Origin: Atopostipes sp964624875
Lineage (GTDB): Bacteria > Bacillota > Bacilli > Lactobacillales > Carnobacteriaceae_A
Length of the DNA stretch: 30,507 bases
Reading direction: 5' to 3'
Assembly (NCBI GenBank): GCA_964624875.1
Contig: CAZUZA010000013.1
Span: forward strand, 1-30,507
In this document: piece after piece, positions 14,451-23,878 of the stretch
Numbering within the stretch: position 1 is the first letter of the stretch
Layout of the letters: each line of letters opens with the position of its first letter
Position numbers and translations under genes: made by a program
Notes under the pieces: generated by a model
Told to the model about the DNA's origin: nothing
Database searches by the model: none
What the model saw: only the letters and a program-made list of their open reading frames with translations

Positions 14451-16451
14451 TTAGTTTGAATCTGGTGATACAATTGAATCTTCTATTAAAGTCCCATCGC
14501 CATAAGTTACTCTGTATCTAGCGCTACTACCTTCTTCGACAACAAACGACAGTTCACGCTCTGTATCTTCCTCAATTAAAAATGAATACGCAACATCTGT
14601 GATTTCTCGATTAAAATCATCTATATAAATTTGAATTTCATTTGGTAGTAAAATAGGTGCAGTAGGCTCTTCCTCAGTTTCATCCTCATTATTCGTATTT
14701 TCTTCTTCAGTCGACTCTACTGTTCGTTCTTCGTAAGGAATGGTGATTATCTTTGAAAATTCTACGGTACTAATTTCCACTGGCCCTGTAGAAATAACTA
14801 CAGTTAAAGTGTCTCCTACAAAAAGAGCTGAATCAGCCGATGGCGATTGTGAAATGACTTGTTCAGCCGGTACTTCTTCAGACGATTCTTCTTCGATGAT
14901 CAATTCGAGGTTATTATTTGTTGCAAATGTTTCGACCATTCTTCTCGAGTAGTTTGTCAAATCTGTATTTATGTTTTGACGACCTTCACTTATCGTAAAT
15001 GTAATCGTTGTTTCGCTACTAATAAACTCTTCGCCCGCCTCTAAATCTTGTGAAATAATATGTCCTTCTGGAATTGTTTCGTGTGTATCTGTTTCGCTTT
15101 CAACTGAAAAACCTAACTCGGTTAATTCTGCACGAATCTCTTCATAATTTTCACCCGTATAGTCTTCAAGCTCGTATGGTGCTTCGCCTAAGCTGACGTA
15201 TAAATCAACTGCTGATCCCTCACGAACTGTTGTACCTGGATATGGGTTTGAATCGAATACAAGGCCTTCTTCAACCTCATCATTTACACGTTCGATTGTT
15301 TCACTTAACACTAATTTATTTTCTTCTAAAAACTCTACTGCATCTTCATAGGTCATTCCAATTAACGTTTCTGGAATTTCAATTTGTTTCGGTCTTGATA
15401 GGAACCATACGAAAAATATACCAATTAATAATAAAGGAATTAAAACCAACCATAATTTGCGGCTTTTCTTCGGTTTTCCAGGTTCTCTCACTGGCTTCTC
15501 TTCTACAGCAACTGTCTTTTCTGAAACAGGTGCAATCGTGTCTTCGACATCAGAACCAATTAATGGCTCTTTGAGCACAAGTGTTTTTTCTTCATTAATA
15601 TCCATCGGTACAAATAAAGGCTCATCTCTTCTTTGAGGACTTAATGCGGTCACTAAATCTTCATTCATTTCATGAACCGATTCATATCTATCTTTAGGTT
15701 CTTTTGCTGTTGCTTTTAACACCACATTTTCCAATGGTTGTGGAATGCGAGAATCAAATTCACGTAAAGATGGAATAGGTGATTGGAAATGTTTTAATGC
15801 AATTGAAACAGCAGACTCGCCTTCAAAGGGTACAGACGCTGTTAACATCTCATATAAAACAATTCCTAAAGAATAAACATCGGATTGTTTCGTCACAAGG
15901 TTTCCTCGCGCTTGTTCGGGAGAAATATATTGGACTGATCCTAATAATGAATTTGTTTGGGTAATTGAGTTTTGCGATAAAGCAACTGCAATTCCAAAAT
16001 CCGTTATTTTTACATTCCCCTCTTTATCAATAAGAATGTTATGGGGTTTGATGTCTCTATGAATGACACCATTTGAATGGGCATAAGCAATCCCACTTAG
16101 GATTTGTGACATAATATCAATGACTTTGTTATATGGAATAGGATGATTTTCTTTTATATATTCCTTTAGATCCATCCCATCTACAAATTCCATAACAATG
16201 TAAGGCTGCTCACCTTCACCTACATCATAAATATTTACAATGTTTGGATGAATTAGCTCTGTCGTCGAAAGAGCTTCACGTTGAAATCGTCTTAAACTAT
16301 CCACATCATTTTGAAAGTTAAGAGATATCATTTTAACAGCAACTTCACGTTCTAAAATTAAATCATTTGCTAAATAAACGTTTGCCATTCCACCTGAGCC
16401 AATTTTTCCAAGGATTTTGTAACGTCCGTTTACACGTTCACCAATATTCAT
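14451..16451 (-). CDS. prkC: PASTA-domain Ser/Thr protein kinase (PrkC/StkP family)
   Basis: This membrane receptor kinase senses cell-wall fragments and controls division and envelope synthesis. The 666-aa product holds a complete Hanks-type kinase: glycine loop GSGGMANV (18-25), Lys40, Glu59, HRD with Asp133, and DFG at 151-153. A juxtamembrane region follows, then one membrane segment (about residues 340-360), three extracellular PASTA repeats (about 366-560), an acidic T/E/N-rich linker and a C-terminal beta-rich domain of about 75 residues. The ATG at 16451 has AGGTGA before it and follows the prpC stop by one base; a TTG six codons upstream is less likely. With prpC it makes the usual kinase-phosphatase pair. 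Confidence 0.95.
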   Translation of the reverse strand: MNIGERVNGRYKILGKIGSGGMANVYLANDLILEREVAVKMISLNFQNDVDSLRRFQREALSTTELIHPNIVNIYDVGEGEQPYIVMEFVDGMDLKEYIKENHPIPYNKVIDIMSQILSGIAYAHSNGVIHRDIKPHNILIDKEGNVKITDFGIAVALSQNSITQTNSLLGSVQYISPEQARGNLVTKQSDVYSLGIVLYEMLTASVPFEGESAVSIALKHFQSPIPSLREFDSRIPQPLENVVLKATAKEPKDRYESVHEMNEDLVTALSPQRRDEPLFVPMDINEEKTLVLKEPLIGSDVEDTIAPVSEKTVAVEEKPVREPGKPKKSRKLWLVLIPLLLIGIFFVWFLSRPKQIEIPETLIGMTYEDAVEFLEENKLVLSETIERVNDEVEEGLVFDSNPYPGTTVREGSAVDLYVSLGEAPYELEDYTGENYEEIRAELTELGFSVESETDTHETIPEGHIISQDLEAGEEFISSETTITFTISEGRQNINTDLTNYSRRMVETFATNNNLELIIEEESSEEVPAEQVISQSPSADSALFVGDTLTVVISTGPVEISTVEFSKIITIPYEERTVESTEEENTNNEDETEEEPTAPILLPNEIQIYIDDFNREITDVAYSFLIEEDTERELSFVVEEGSSARYRVTYGDGTLIEDSIVSPDSN

Positions 16452-16452
16452 A

Positions 16453-17211
16453 TTAATCACCTGCCTCAATCTTCAAGTTCTCACGAACTTGGATAATATT
16501 TACGGTTACGTTATCAGAAGCTTCCTTCATAACAGCCGTATCGATTAATTCATCCGCTTTTTCATCAAGCGTATTATTTTTAGCTAAAATTTCAATCATT
16601 TCTTCATTCGTTAATGTATTTGATACACCGTCAGAATTCAGTAAGACAATATCAACAGTATTTTTTTGAATGCGGAAGAAATCCACATCTACTGGACTAT
16701 TCACACCTAATGAACGAGTCAGTGCATTTCGATTATAATGCGTCATGGCTTCCTCATCAGAAATTTCACCTCTTCTTTGTAATTCAGATACAAAAGAGTG
16801 GTCATCTGTTACTAATTCTAATTGATTATTTCTAAAAACATAGGCTCTACTGTCTCCTATGTTTGCAAAAAGTATGATACTTTCTAATACAACACTAGCT
16901 ACTAATGTTGTACCCATGCCTTCTAGATCAGCATATGTGTTTGAAGCTTCATAAATTCGGATATTTTCTTCATTAATCTTTTCATTTAACCATTTTTGAA
17001 CTAAATAAGTATCAGCTGGTCCAAAGTTTGTTTTCTCCCAAGCATTACCGATTTGCGATACAGCCATTTCACTAGCGATATCACCTGCTTGATGACCACC
17101 TAAACCATCACAAAGGACACTTAAGATGACATTTTCTTCATTATAAAAAGATTCCGTGAAATCCTGGTTTTCAGTTCGTTTACCTGGATTTGTTTTAATA
17201 CTATACTTCAT
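16453..17211 (-). CDS. prpC: Stp1/PrpC-type PP2C Ser/Thr phosphatase
   Basis: This cytoplasmic metal-dependent phosphatase removes phosphate from the kinase next door and from its substrates. The 252-aa product has the PP2C motifs: CDGLGGHQAG at about 34-43 with metal-binding Asp35, the GMGTTL strand, NIGDSRAY, the LVTDDHSFV flap region, LNSDGVSNTL and the final metal aspartate in EASDNVTVN. GAGGTG precedes the ATG. It is 44 nt downstream of rsmB and its stop is one base from the prkC start, so stoichiometric co-expression with the kinase is expected. Confidence 0.95.
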   Translation of the reverse strand: MKYSIKTNPGKRTENQDFTESFYNEENVILSVLCDGLGGHQAGDIASEMAVSQIGNAWEKTNFGPADTYLVQKWLNEKINEENIRIYEASNTYADLEGMGTTLVASVVLESIILFANIGDSRAYVFRNNQLELVTDDHSFVSELQRRGEISDEEAMTHYNRNALTRSLGVNSPVDVDFFRIQKNTVDIVLLNSDGVSNTLTNEEMIEILAKNNTLDEKADELIDTAVMKEASDNVTVNIIQVRENLKIEAGD

Positions 17212-17255
17212 TCTACACCTCAGATATTTACTATTTATAAATATATTTTTATTTA

Positions 17256-18617
17256 TTATTTCACTTTACGCATCTTAGCAATGTAAAAACCATCTGTACC
17301 ATATTGATGTGGATAGATGGATAGCGTGCCTGATTCATTTATTGTCATTTCACTATTTGGCAATTCAATTGGAATTAATTCAAATGCGTCATTCGCTTTT
17401 AAAAAGGCTTGGACAACATCTTCGTTTTCACGTTTCGTAATTGTACATGTTGAGTAAACGATATCCCCACCAGTTTTAAGAACTTTACTTGCTGCATTCA
17501 ATATCTCAAGTTGCAATTTTTGTAAATTCTTAATATCAGCTAATGTTTTATTGTAACGAATTTCAGGTCGTCTACGCATCAATCCTAAGCCGGAGCATGG
17601 TGCATCAACCAAAATTCGGTCAAACGATTCCTTCGAATAAACATCCACAACATTACGTGCATCAAGTTCTTTAGTCGTTACAACATCCGCGACCCCTTGA
17701 CGATCTGCATTTTCATGAATTAATGTCATTTTATGTTCATGAACATCTAAAGCAACAATCTGGCCACCTTGTGAGCTTTCCACATAGTTCGTCGCCATAT
17801 GCATTGTTTTCCCACCTGGCGCCGCACATGCATCTAAAACTTGGTGTTCTGGCTTGGCATCTACAATTGGAGCAACAAGCATTGAACTTTCATCTTGGAC
17901 AGCTAAATGTCCTTGTATAAATAGCTCCGAATCAACCGGGACACCGTTTAAAGCAATAATCCCAAAAGGTGAAATATCACTCGGTTCAACTTGATAGCCT
18001 TCTTTTGTCAATGTCTCTAAGGCTTCCTCTCGTGAGATTTTCTTTAAATTCACACGAAGACTTAGCTTCGGTCTTTCGACAAGTGACCCCACTAACTTTT
18101 CTGCTTCCGCCTCACCCAACTCTTGGATGAACTCATCGACTAACCATATGGGTAAACTATACTGAATAGAAAGACGTTTATTTAACGGTTCAATCGTTTG
18201 AGGATCTAATACGCCTTTTCTTGGTATATTACGTAACACACCGTTCACTAAACCAACTACGCCACGATGTCCTCGTGCACGAGCAATATTCGCTGCTTCG
18301 TTTACAATCGCATGTGGTGGAATACGGTCTAAGTATTCAAACTGATAGAGTGAAATTCTTAATAATTGAATGACCCAATTCTCAATTTTCTTTTGCTTTT
18401 TAATAAAAGGATGCAGTTGATAATCGAGTGTCATTTTTCTTTGAATGACTCCGTAGACTAATTCAGTCAAAAGATTTGTTTCTTCTTTTGATAAATCTTT
18501 TTCATTAATCGTTTTTCGTAATAACAAATTACTATATGAACCTTCTAATTCTATTTTTTCTAATATTTCAACCGCTAAATAGCGACTTGTATTTTTAATG
18601 TTATTTTTCTTGGCCAA
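17256..18617 (-). CDS. rsmB: 16S rRNA (cytosine-967-C5)-methyltransferase RsmB
   Basis: RsmB uses S-adenosylmethionine to methylate C967 of 16S rRNA. The 453-aa protein has an N-terminal NusB-like RNA-binding domain (about residues 5-135), a linker ferredoxin-like region and the Rossmann methyltransferase domain. Visible motifs are the SAM loop DACAAPGGKT, the DAPCSG motif (release cysteine) and the catalytic cysteine in VYSTCT. The start codon is TTG, with AGGTG about 6 nt upstream; the next in-frame ATG would cut into the NusB domain. It is the first gene of its operon, under a consensus promoter at 18691-18719. Confidence 0.95.
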   Translation of the reverse strand: MAKKNNIKNTSRYLAVEILEKIELEGSYSNLLLRKTINEKDLSKEETNLLTELVYGVIQRKMTLDYQLHPFIKKQKKIENWVIQLLRISLYQFEYLDRIPPHAIVNEAANIARARGHRGVVGLVNGVLRNIPRKGVLDPQTIEPLNKRLSIQYSLPIWLVDEFIQELGEAEAEKLVGSLVERPKLSLRVNLKKISREEALETLTKEGYQVEPSDISPFGIIALNGVPVDSELFIQGHLAVQDESSMLVAPIVDAKPEHQVLDACAAPGGKTMHMATNYVESSQGGQIVALDVHEHKMTLIHENADRQGVADVVTTKELDARNVVDVYSKESFDRILVDAPCSGLGLMRRRPEIRYNKTLADIKNLQKLQLEILNAASKVLKTGGDIVYSTCTITKRENEDVVQAFLKANDAFELIPIELPNSEMTINESGTLSIYPHQYGTDGFYIAKMRKVK

Positions 18618-18690
18618 ATTGGCACCTACCTTATATCGGTTTTAATACTGTATGTATTTGTCTCTATGATAAATAGTTAACAACACCTCC

Positions 18691-18719
18691 ATTATATTGA
18701 TTTATCCACTCAAAATCAA
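18691..18719 (-). promoter_or_regulatory. Near-consensus sigma-A promoter of the rsmB-thiN operon
   Basis: On the minus strand TTGATT (18714-18719) and a perfect TATAAT (18691-18696) are spaced exactly 17 bp. It is the best-scoring promoter by eye in the window. Transcription would start near 18684, giving a leader of about 65 nt. Confidence 0.75.
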
Positions 18720-18754
18720 TGAAGGGTCGAGATTTGGCAAAATCATAAGTAATT

Positions 18755-18795
18755 AAAAAGATTCAAGAACGGTATTCCAACCTCGTTCTTGAATC
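18755..18795 (-). terminator. Intrinsic terminator of coaBC-priA-fmt
   Basis: A perfect 12-bp stem (18760-18771 with 18784-18795) with a 12-nt loop is followed on the minus strand by TTTTT (18755-18759). It lies 10 nt beyond the fmt stop. Confidence 0.88.
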
Positions 18796-18805
18796 GTAAA
18801 GTTTA

Positions 18806-19744
18806 TTAATTAAATTGTTGACCCACTTCTAAGTTGGTCCCTGCTAGATAATTTGCCACAGGCATTCTCTTTTTACCAGCTGGTTGAACTTCTAGTAATG
18901 ACAATACCGTGCCATTACCACAGGCTACTTTTAACTCGTTTTGATCGATTGCAACAACCGTCCCTGGCTCTTCAGTTGTCGTTTCTTCCACTACTTCTGT
19001 TGCCCATAGTTTAAAACGTTCATCGGCTAGTAGTGTATAAGATCCTGGCGCTGGACGTAATGCGCGCACATGATTGAAAATAGCTTTAGCTTCTTTCGAC
19101 CAATCAATTCGTTCTTGTTCTTTTGAAATCATAGGTGAAAACGTCACGTCAGCTTCATTTTGTGGAATCGAATCATTTTCTTTCGCAAAAATAACTGGCA
19201 AGGTTTCCATCAATAAGTCTCTTCCTAACAGACTTAACTTGTTAAATAAACTACCTGTATCATCTTCATCTTCGATTGGAATCGCTCGTTGACTAATAAT
19301 ATCGCCTGCATCCATCACTTTTTCCATATACATAATCGTCACACCTGTTTTTTCGTCACCATTTAATACAGCATAGTGAATAGGTGCTGCGCCTCTATAT
19401 TTAGGTAATAAAGATGCATGAACGTTAATGGAACGAAGTTTAGGGGCATTTAATAATTTCGTTGGTACAAACTGACCGTAAGCTGCCGTAACAATTAGAT
19501 CTGCCTCTAACTCGATTAATTGGTTCATTTCATCTGAACCAGATAGTTTTTCGGGTTGGTATACCGGGATATCTTGTTCAACAGCTAACTGCTTAACTGG
19601 AGGTGGTGTCACAAATTGTTTACGCCCTACTTTACGATCGGGTTGTGTAACAACTCCGATGACGTCAATTTCAGTATCGTCAATCAATGCTTGAAGGATT
19701 GGAACTGAAAACTGTGGTGTGCCCATAAATATAACTTTTTTCAT
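18806..19744 (-). CDS. fmt: Methionyl-tRNA formyltransferase
   Basis: This enzyme formylates the methionyl initiator tRNA with 10-formyltetrahydrofolate, needed for bacterial translation initiation. From the chosen start the product has 312 aa, normal for the family. It shows IFMGTPQFSVPIL at the N-terminus, the AAYGQFVP strand and the catalytic NVHASLLPKYRGAAPI segment with the conserved Asn and His. MDAGDI follows, then the C-terminal OB-like tRNA-binding domain from about residue 205. A longer frame begins seven codons upstream, but AAGGAG lies 9 nt before the ATG at 19744 and the longer start has no ribosome site. It follows priA by 24 nt. Confidence 0.95.
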   Translation of the reverse strand: MKKVIFMGTPQFSVPILQALIDDTEIDVIGVVTQPDRKVGRKQFVTPPPVKQLAVEQDIPVYQPEKLSGSDEMNQLIELEADLIVTAAYGQFVPTKLLNAPKLRSINVHASLLPKYRGAAPIHYAVLNGDEKTGVTIMYMEKVMDAGDIISQRAIPIEDEDDTGSLFNKLSLLGRDLLMETLPVIFAKENDSIPQNEADVTFSPMISKEQERIDWSKEAKAIFNHVRALRPAPGSYTLLADERFKLWATEVVEETTTEEPGTVVAIDQNELKVACGNGTVLSLLEVQPAGKKRMPVANYLAGTNLEVGQQFN

Positions 19745-19768
19745 CGTTAAAATCTCCTTAATCATCTG

Positions 19769-22186
19769 TTATAAAAAGTGACTTGGTTGTGGATCAATTT
19801 TTATAAGTAATCCTTTTGTTTGCTCTACTTGGGTCGTGTTTAACAACTCATGCAGGGCTTCTTTTAATTTTGTTTCTGATTTATATTTTATAATCAATTG
19901 GAAGTGATACTTATTATGTGTTCTTGCTACAAATCGAGGTGTCGGACCTAATATTATAGCATTTTCACTTAGATAAGGTTTTAAAAACGCCGCTACTTTT
20001 TGAATATACTTTGCGGCTGTCACTTCATTTTCATGACTAACCTGTACACTTGTTAAAAAGTAATACGGACTATAATCACTTAAATGGCGGTATTTCATTT
20101 CATGATAATAAAATTGTTCATAATCATGTTCTTGTGCAAATTGAATCGCATAATGTTCTGGGTTGAAAGTTTGAATAACAACATCCCCTACTAGCTCCCC
20201 ACGACCAGCACGACCACTCACTTGGGTTAGTAACTGGAATGTTTTTTCCGCAGAACGGAAATCAGGTAGCCCTAGCGCTGTATCAGCATTCAACACCCCT
20301 ACAAATGTAACGTTTGGAAAATCTAATCCTTTTGCGATCATTTGCGTTCCTAGTAAAATATCCGCTTCATTATTGCCAAAAGCTTGTAGTATTTTTTCAT
20401 GCGAGCCTTTACGACGAGTCGTGTCGACATCCATTCTTAAGATACGTGCTTCCGGGAAAAGTTCTTGTAATTCTTCTTGTATTTTTTGCGTCCCTGTTCC
20501 AAAGTATCGGATACGGTGACTATTACATGATGAACAGATTTTAGGAATGCCTTCTTCATGACCACAATAATGACACTTCATAGAATGGGTGTCCATATGC
20601 AAAGTTTGCGAAATATCACAATTCGGACACTTCAAAACAAAGCCACAGTCACGACACATGACAAACGACGAATAGCCTCGACGGTTTAACATCAAAACGG
20701 CTTGTTCACCTTTTGCGAGACGGTCAGTTAATGCATCGCGTAATGGCGTCGAGAATAATGTTTGGTTCCCCATTCGCATTTCATCACGCATATCAATCAC
20801 ATTCACTTCAGGTAATGGGCGCTTATTCACACGATTCTTCAATTCAATTAAGGTGTAAACTTCTTTAGATGCTCTTGCGCGAGACTCTAAGGACGGCGTT
20901 GCACTTCCCAAAACAACAGGACAATTATGCTCATTTGCTCGCCAAATCGCAACATCTCGTGCGTGGTAACGCGGCGAATCGGATTGTTTATACGACGTTT
21001 CATGCTCCTCGTCGATCACAATGATTCCTAAGTTTTCAATCGGGGCAAATACACTTGATCGTGCACCTACGACGACTTTCGCCTCACCTTTTTCAATTTT
21101 TCGCCATTCATCATACTTTTCACCATTCGATAAACCACTGTGTAAAACAGCCACATCAGTCCCAAATCGACCTTTAAAGCGATGAACCATTTGCGGTGTT
21201 AACGAGATCTCAGGCACTAAAACTAATGCACCTTGCCCTTTTTTCAACACTTCTGCAATCGTTTGGAGATAGACTTCCGTTTTTCCACTTCCCGTAATTC
21301 CTTGGAGTAAAAACACTTCGTTTATTTCTTCTTGAATCGCATGATTGATTGCCTCATAAGCCGCCTGCTGTTCCTCATTTAATTGTAACGGTGTTGTCAG
21401 TTGAATATCAGAGTGTTCATATGGGTTTCGGTAAATCTCAACTTCTTCAAGGACACACCATCCTTTTTCTACGCCACGGTGAATGACACTTGATGAGATA
21501 TCATGGTCTTTCGTCAGTGCAGTAAAACCGAGTGTCTCTCCTTCATCCAATTGTATGAGCAAATGGATAAATTGTTGTTGGCGATGGGCATTTTTGGGAA
21601 TTTCCTCGTACTCTTCCATTAATTGTGTTGAAGGCATTGCTTTTTTAACAAGCCGTTTCATTTTTTTAGTGACTTTATCATCTACTAAATAATTCACATC
21701 GACTTTACCATCACGTTTTAAAGAAAGCATTTGACTGGTTAAATCTCTCTCTTCGACTTCTTCCCAATCTAAATAGTCTTTCCCTTTAAATAAATCAAAT
21801 AGGTCCTCATCAGATAGTTCACCTGTACGTTTAACAACCTTCTTATAAGTCGCACGTAAAACAGCGGGCAACATCGTTTGGTAACAACTAATTCGAAAAC
21901 TATACGTTGTTTGTGCCATCCATTCACCTAGCTCAATCAATTCACTGTTTAGAACGGGTTCTAGATCCATCACATTACTAATTTCTTTCAATTGCCCTTG
22001 GAAGATTTGCGTATCCTTTAAGTCAGTCACAAACCCTTGGACTCGTCGGTTTCCTTGTCCAAATGGAACAATTACACGCATACCAATAGCGAGATCTTCT
22101 TGAAACTTGCTTGGTACTTTAAATTCATATGGATTGTTCGTCTGTAAAGTCGGAACATCCACAATCACTTCTGCTATATGGTTCAC
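19769..22186 (-). CDS. priA: Primosomal protein N' (replication restart helicase PriA)
   Basis: PriA recognises stalled forks and D-loops and reloads the replisome. The 805-aa product has an N-terminal 3'BD DNA-binding domain (about residues 1-105), a winged-helix region, then the helicase core with Walker A GITGSGKTEVYL and the DEEH box in IVIDEEHETSYKQ. Eight zinc-binding cysteines are arranged in pairs between the CRDCGF and CSSCNSH segments; motif VI is QVSGRAGRGE and a C-terminal domain follows. The start codon is GTG, with AAAGGA upstream. It lies 28 nt after coaBC, as in most Firmicutes. Confidence 0.96.
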   Translation of the reverse strand: MNHIAEVIVDVPTLQTNNPYEFKVPSKFQEDLAIGMRVIVPFGQGNRRVQGFVTDLKDTQIFQGQLKEISNVMDLEPVLNSELIELGEWMAQTTYSFRISCYQTMLPAVLRATYKKVVKRTGELSDEDLFDLFKGKDYLDWEEVEERDLTSQMLSLKRDGKVDVNYLVDDKVTKKMKRLVKKAMPSTQLMEEYEEIPKNAHRQQQFIHLLIQLDEGETLGFTALTKDHDISSSVIHRGVEKGWCVLEEVEIYRNPYEHSDIQLTTPLQLNEEQQAAYEAINHAIQEEINEVFLLQGITGSGKTEVYLQTIAEVLKKGQGALVLVPEISLTPQMVHRFKGRFGTDVAVLHSGLSNGEKYDEWRKIEKGEAKVVVGARSSVFAPIENLGIIVIDEEHETSYKQSDSPRYHARDVAIWRANEHNCPVVLGSATPSLESRARASKEVYTLIELKNRVNKRPLPEVNVIDMRDEMRMGNQTLFSTPLRDALTDRLAKGEQAVLMLNRRGYSSFVMCRDCGFVLKCPNCDISQTLHMDTHSMKCHYCGHEEGIPKICSSCNSHRIRYFGTGTQKIQEELQELFPEARILRMDVDTTRRKGSHEKILQAFGNNEADILLGTQMIAKGLDFPNVTFVGVLNADTALGLPDFRSAEKTFQLLTQVSGRAGRGELVGDVVIQTFNPEHYAIQFAQEHDYEQFYYHEMKYRHLSDYSPYYFLTSVQVSHENEVTAAKYIQKVAAFLKPYLSENAIILGPTPRFVARTHNKYHFQLIIKYKSETKLKEALHELLNTTQVEQTKGLLIKIDPQPSHFL

Positions 22187-22214
22187 GTCTTTTATTTCCT
22201 TTCAATTAACATAT

Positions 22215-23429
22215 TTATGCTTTTACTTGTTCTTCAATAATCGTCTTCATTAACAAATCAGCTATTTCGGTCTTTGTTGTTAATGCAATCGGTATTCTTT
22301 TTTGATCTGCAGTGAAAATCACAACTTGATTCGTGTCTGCATTAAAACCTCGATCATCTTTACCAACTTCATTCGCAACAATCATATTTAGATTTTTCTC
22401 AACCAATTTCTGTTGTGCATACTTTTCAACATGATCTGTCTCCGCTGCAAAACCAACTAAAAATTGGTGGTCTTTCCTTTGACCCATTGTTTTTAATATA
22501 TCTGGATTTTCTTTTAAATGAATAGTCAATGCATCCTCATTGTCTTGTTTTTTCATTTTAGAATCTGCTGCATTTTCAACACCATAATCAGAAACAGCTG
22601 CTGACATAATCAAAATATCTGTGTCATCAAATCGCTCGTTAATTGCATCAAACATTTCATTGGCTGAATCAATGCGAATGGTTTTAATTCCAGCAGGTGC
22701 ACTTAAATTGCTGGCCGTAACTAAGACGACATCGGCTCCATTGTAATAAGCTGCTTCTGCAATGGCATGCCCCGTTTTTCCAGATGAATCATTTGTTATA
22801 TAGCGTACCGGGTCAATTCGTTCCTTCGTACCCCCTGCGCTCACAATGACTTTTTTATTTTTTAAAGGTAAGTCGACCGTCCGTTGAAGAATAAAGGCAT
22901 TCAATTCTTCTAGAACACGACTATTCTCTGGGTAACGACCCTTTCCTTCATATCCTTCAGCTAAAAAGCCCGTATCTGGATCGACCACATACATGCTTCT
23001 ATTTTTTAAGGTTTGAATGTTTTCTTGTGTTGCTGGATTCTCAAACATATCTGTATTCATTGCCGGCACAACAAAAATCGGTGTTTTTGTAGCTAAAAGT
23101 GCGGAAGTCAGGAAATTATCTGCTAGTCCATGAGCCATTTTAGCAATAGTGTTCGCTGTAGCAGGTGCGACAACAGATACATCTGCCCAATCCGATATAT
23201 CGACATGAGCCACATGACTTGGTTCTTTTTCTGTAAATGTATCGATATAGACTTCATTTTTACTTAATATTTGAAACGTTAATGGTGCTACAAACTTAGT
23301 TGCTGATTCAGACAGCGCAACGCGTACATTTGCACCTTCTTTAATAAAGGATCTCATTAAATCGACTACTTTATATACGGCAATCCCACCAGTTACATAT
23401 AGTGCTACATTTTTATTTTTTAAGATCAT
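22215..23429 (-). CDS. coaBC: Bifunctional phosphopantothenoylcysteine decarboxylase / phosphopantothenate-cysteine ligase
   Basis: This flavoprotein performs two consecutive steps of coenzyme A synthesis: CTP-dependent joining of cysteine to phosphopantothenate (CoaB), then decarboxylation to phosphopantetheine (CoaC). The 404-aa product begins with the CoaC domain (about residues 1-180: VTGGIAVYK, the active-site histidine in AHVDISDWADV, APATANTIAKMA and PAMNTDMF). The CoaB domain follows (GGTKERIDPVRYITNDSSGKTG, MSAAVSDY, ENPDIL). Its product feeds the phosphopantetheine arm of acyl carrier protein. The ribosome site is GGGTGG-like and modest. It is first of coaBC-priA-fmt; the 218-bp upstream region holds the rpoZ terminator but no promoter I would call firmly. 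Confidence 0.95.
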   Translation of the reverse strand: MILKNKNVALYVTGGIAVYKVVDLMRSFIKEGANVRVALSESATKFVAPLTFQILSKNEVYIDTFTEKEPSHVAHVDISDWADVSVVAPATANTIAKMAHGLADNFLTSALLATKTPIFVVPAMNTDMFENPATQENIQTLKNRSMYVVDPDTGFLAEGYEGKGRYPENSRVLEELNAFILQRTVDLPLKNKKVIVSAGGTKERIDPVRYITNDSSGKTGHAIAEAAYYNGADVVLVTASNLSAPAGIKTIRIDSANEMFDAINERFDDTDILIMSAAVSDYGVENAADSKMKKQDNEDALTIHLKENPDILKTMGQRKDHQFLVGFAAETDHVEKYAQQKLVEKNLNMIVANEVGKDDRGFNADTNQVVIFTADQKRIPIALTTKTEIADLLMKTIIEEQVKA

Positions 23430-23595
23430 TCGAACCCACCCTATTCTTTATTCATTCTCTGTTATTTTAACAAAATAAACCTTGAATAACTAATATCCTG
23501 AAGTTAATCGTCCATATAAGATTAACACAAATTACCGATAAAAGTGGATGTCGTGTACTCCTGCCTGAAATGGTGGTTCTATAATATTTGGTGTT

Positions 23596-23630
23596 AAAAA
23601 AAGACAGCCCGTATCAGATACGGAACTGCC
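23596..23630 (-). terminator. Intrinsic terminator of gmk-rpoZ
   Basis: On the minus strand a stem built on CCGTAT/ATACGG with a CTG loop extends outward through a one-base bulge to GGCAG/CTGTC, and is followed by seven T (23596-23602). It starts 18 nt after the rpoZ stop. Confidence 0.85.
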
Positions 23631-23647
23631 TTAAATATCATTACTGA

Positions 23648-23878
23648 TTATAAAATACTTTGGTCAACACTATCTGGATCAATCACAATGTCACCTGATG
23701 CAATTTCTTCAAGTGCTTTTCCTACTTCAGATATTGATTGGTAACTTTCTAAGTATTCCGTGTTAGTTTTCCCAGGGACTACTTCAAAGTCATGTGCTCG
23801 TTTTGAAGCGATAGTAACTAAAGAATATTTTGAATCTACTTTTTCTAACAATCGATCAATTGATGGATAAATTAACAA
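23648..23878 (-). CDS. rpoZ: DNA-directed RNA polymerase subunit omega
   Basis: Omega is a small subunit that helps assemble and stabilise RNA polymerase. The 76-aa protein starts MLIYPSIDRLLEKVDSKYSLVTIASKRAHDF, the standard omega N-terminus, with the conserved SKRA segment that contacts beta-prime; the acidic C-terminal tail ends DPDSVDQSIL. The start codon is TTG, placed directly after the gmk stop (TAATTG). The ribosome site GAGGAG lies within the last codons of gmk, so translation is coupled. gmk-rpoZ is a conserved Firmicute pair. Confidence 0.94.
   Translation of the reverse strand: MLIYPSIDRLLEKVDSKYSLVTIASKRAHDFEVVPGKTNTEYLESYQSISEVGKALEEIASGDIVIDPDSVDQSIL

Noticed and set aside
23430..23595. 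A small gene or riboswitch before coaBC
   Set aside because: Only short frames without ribosome sites and a small AT hairpin (TTATTTT/AAAATAA); no conserved aptamer pattern and no promoter with good boxes at 15-19 bp spacing that I would call.
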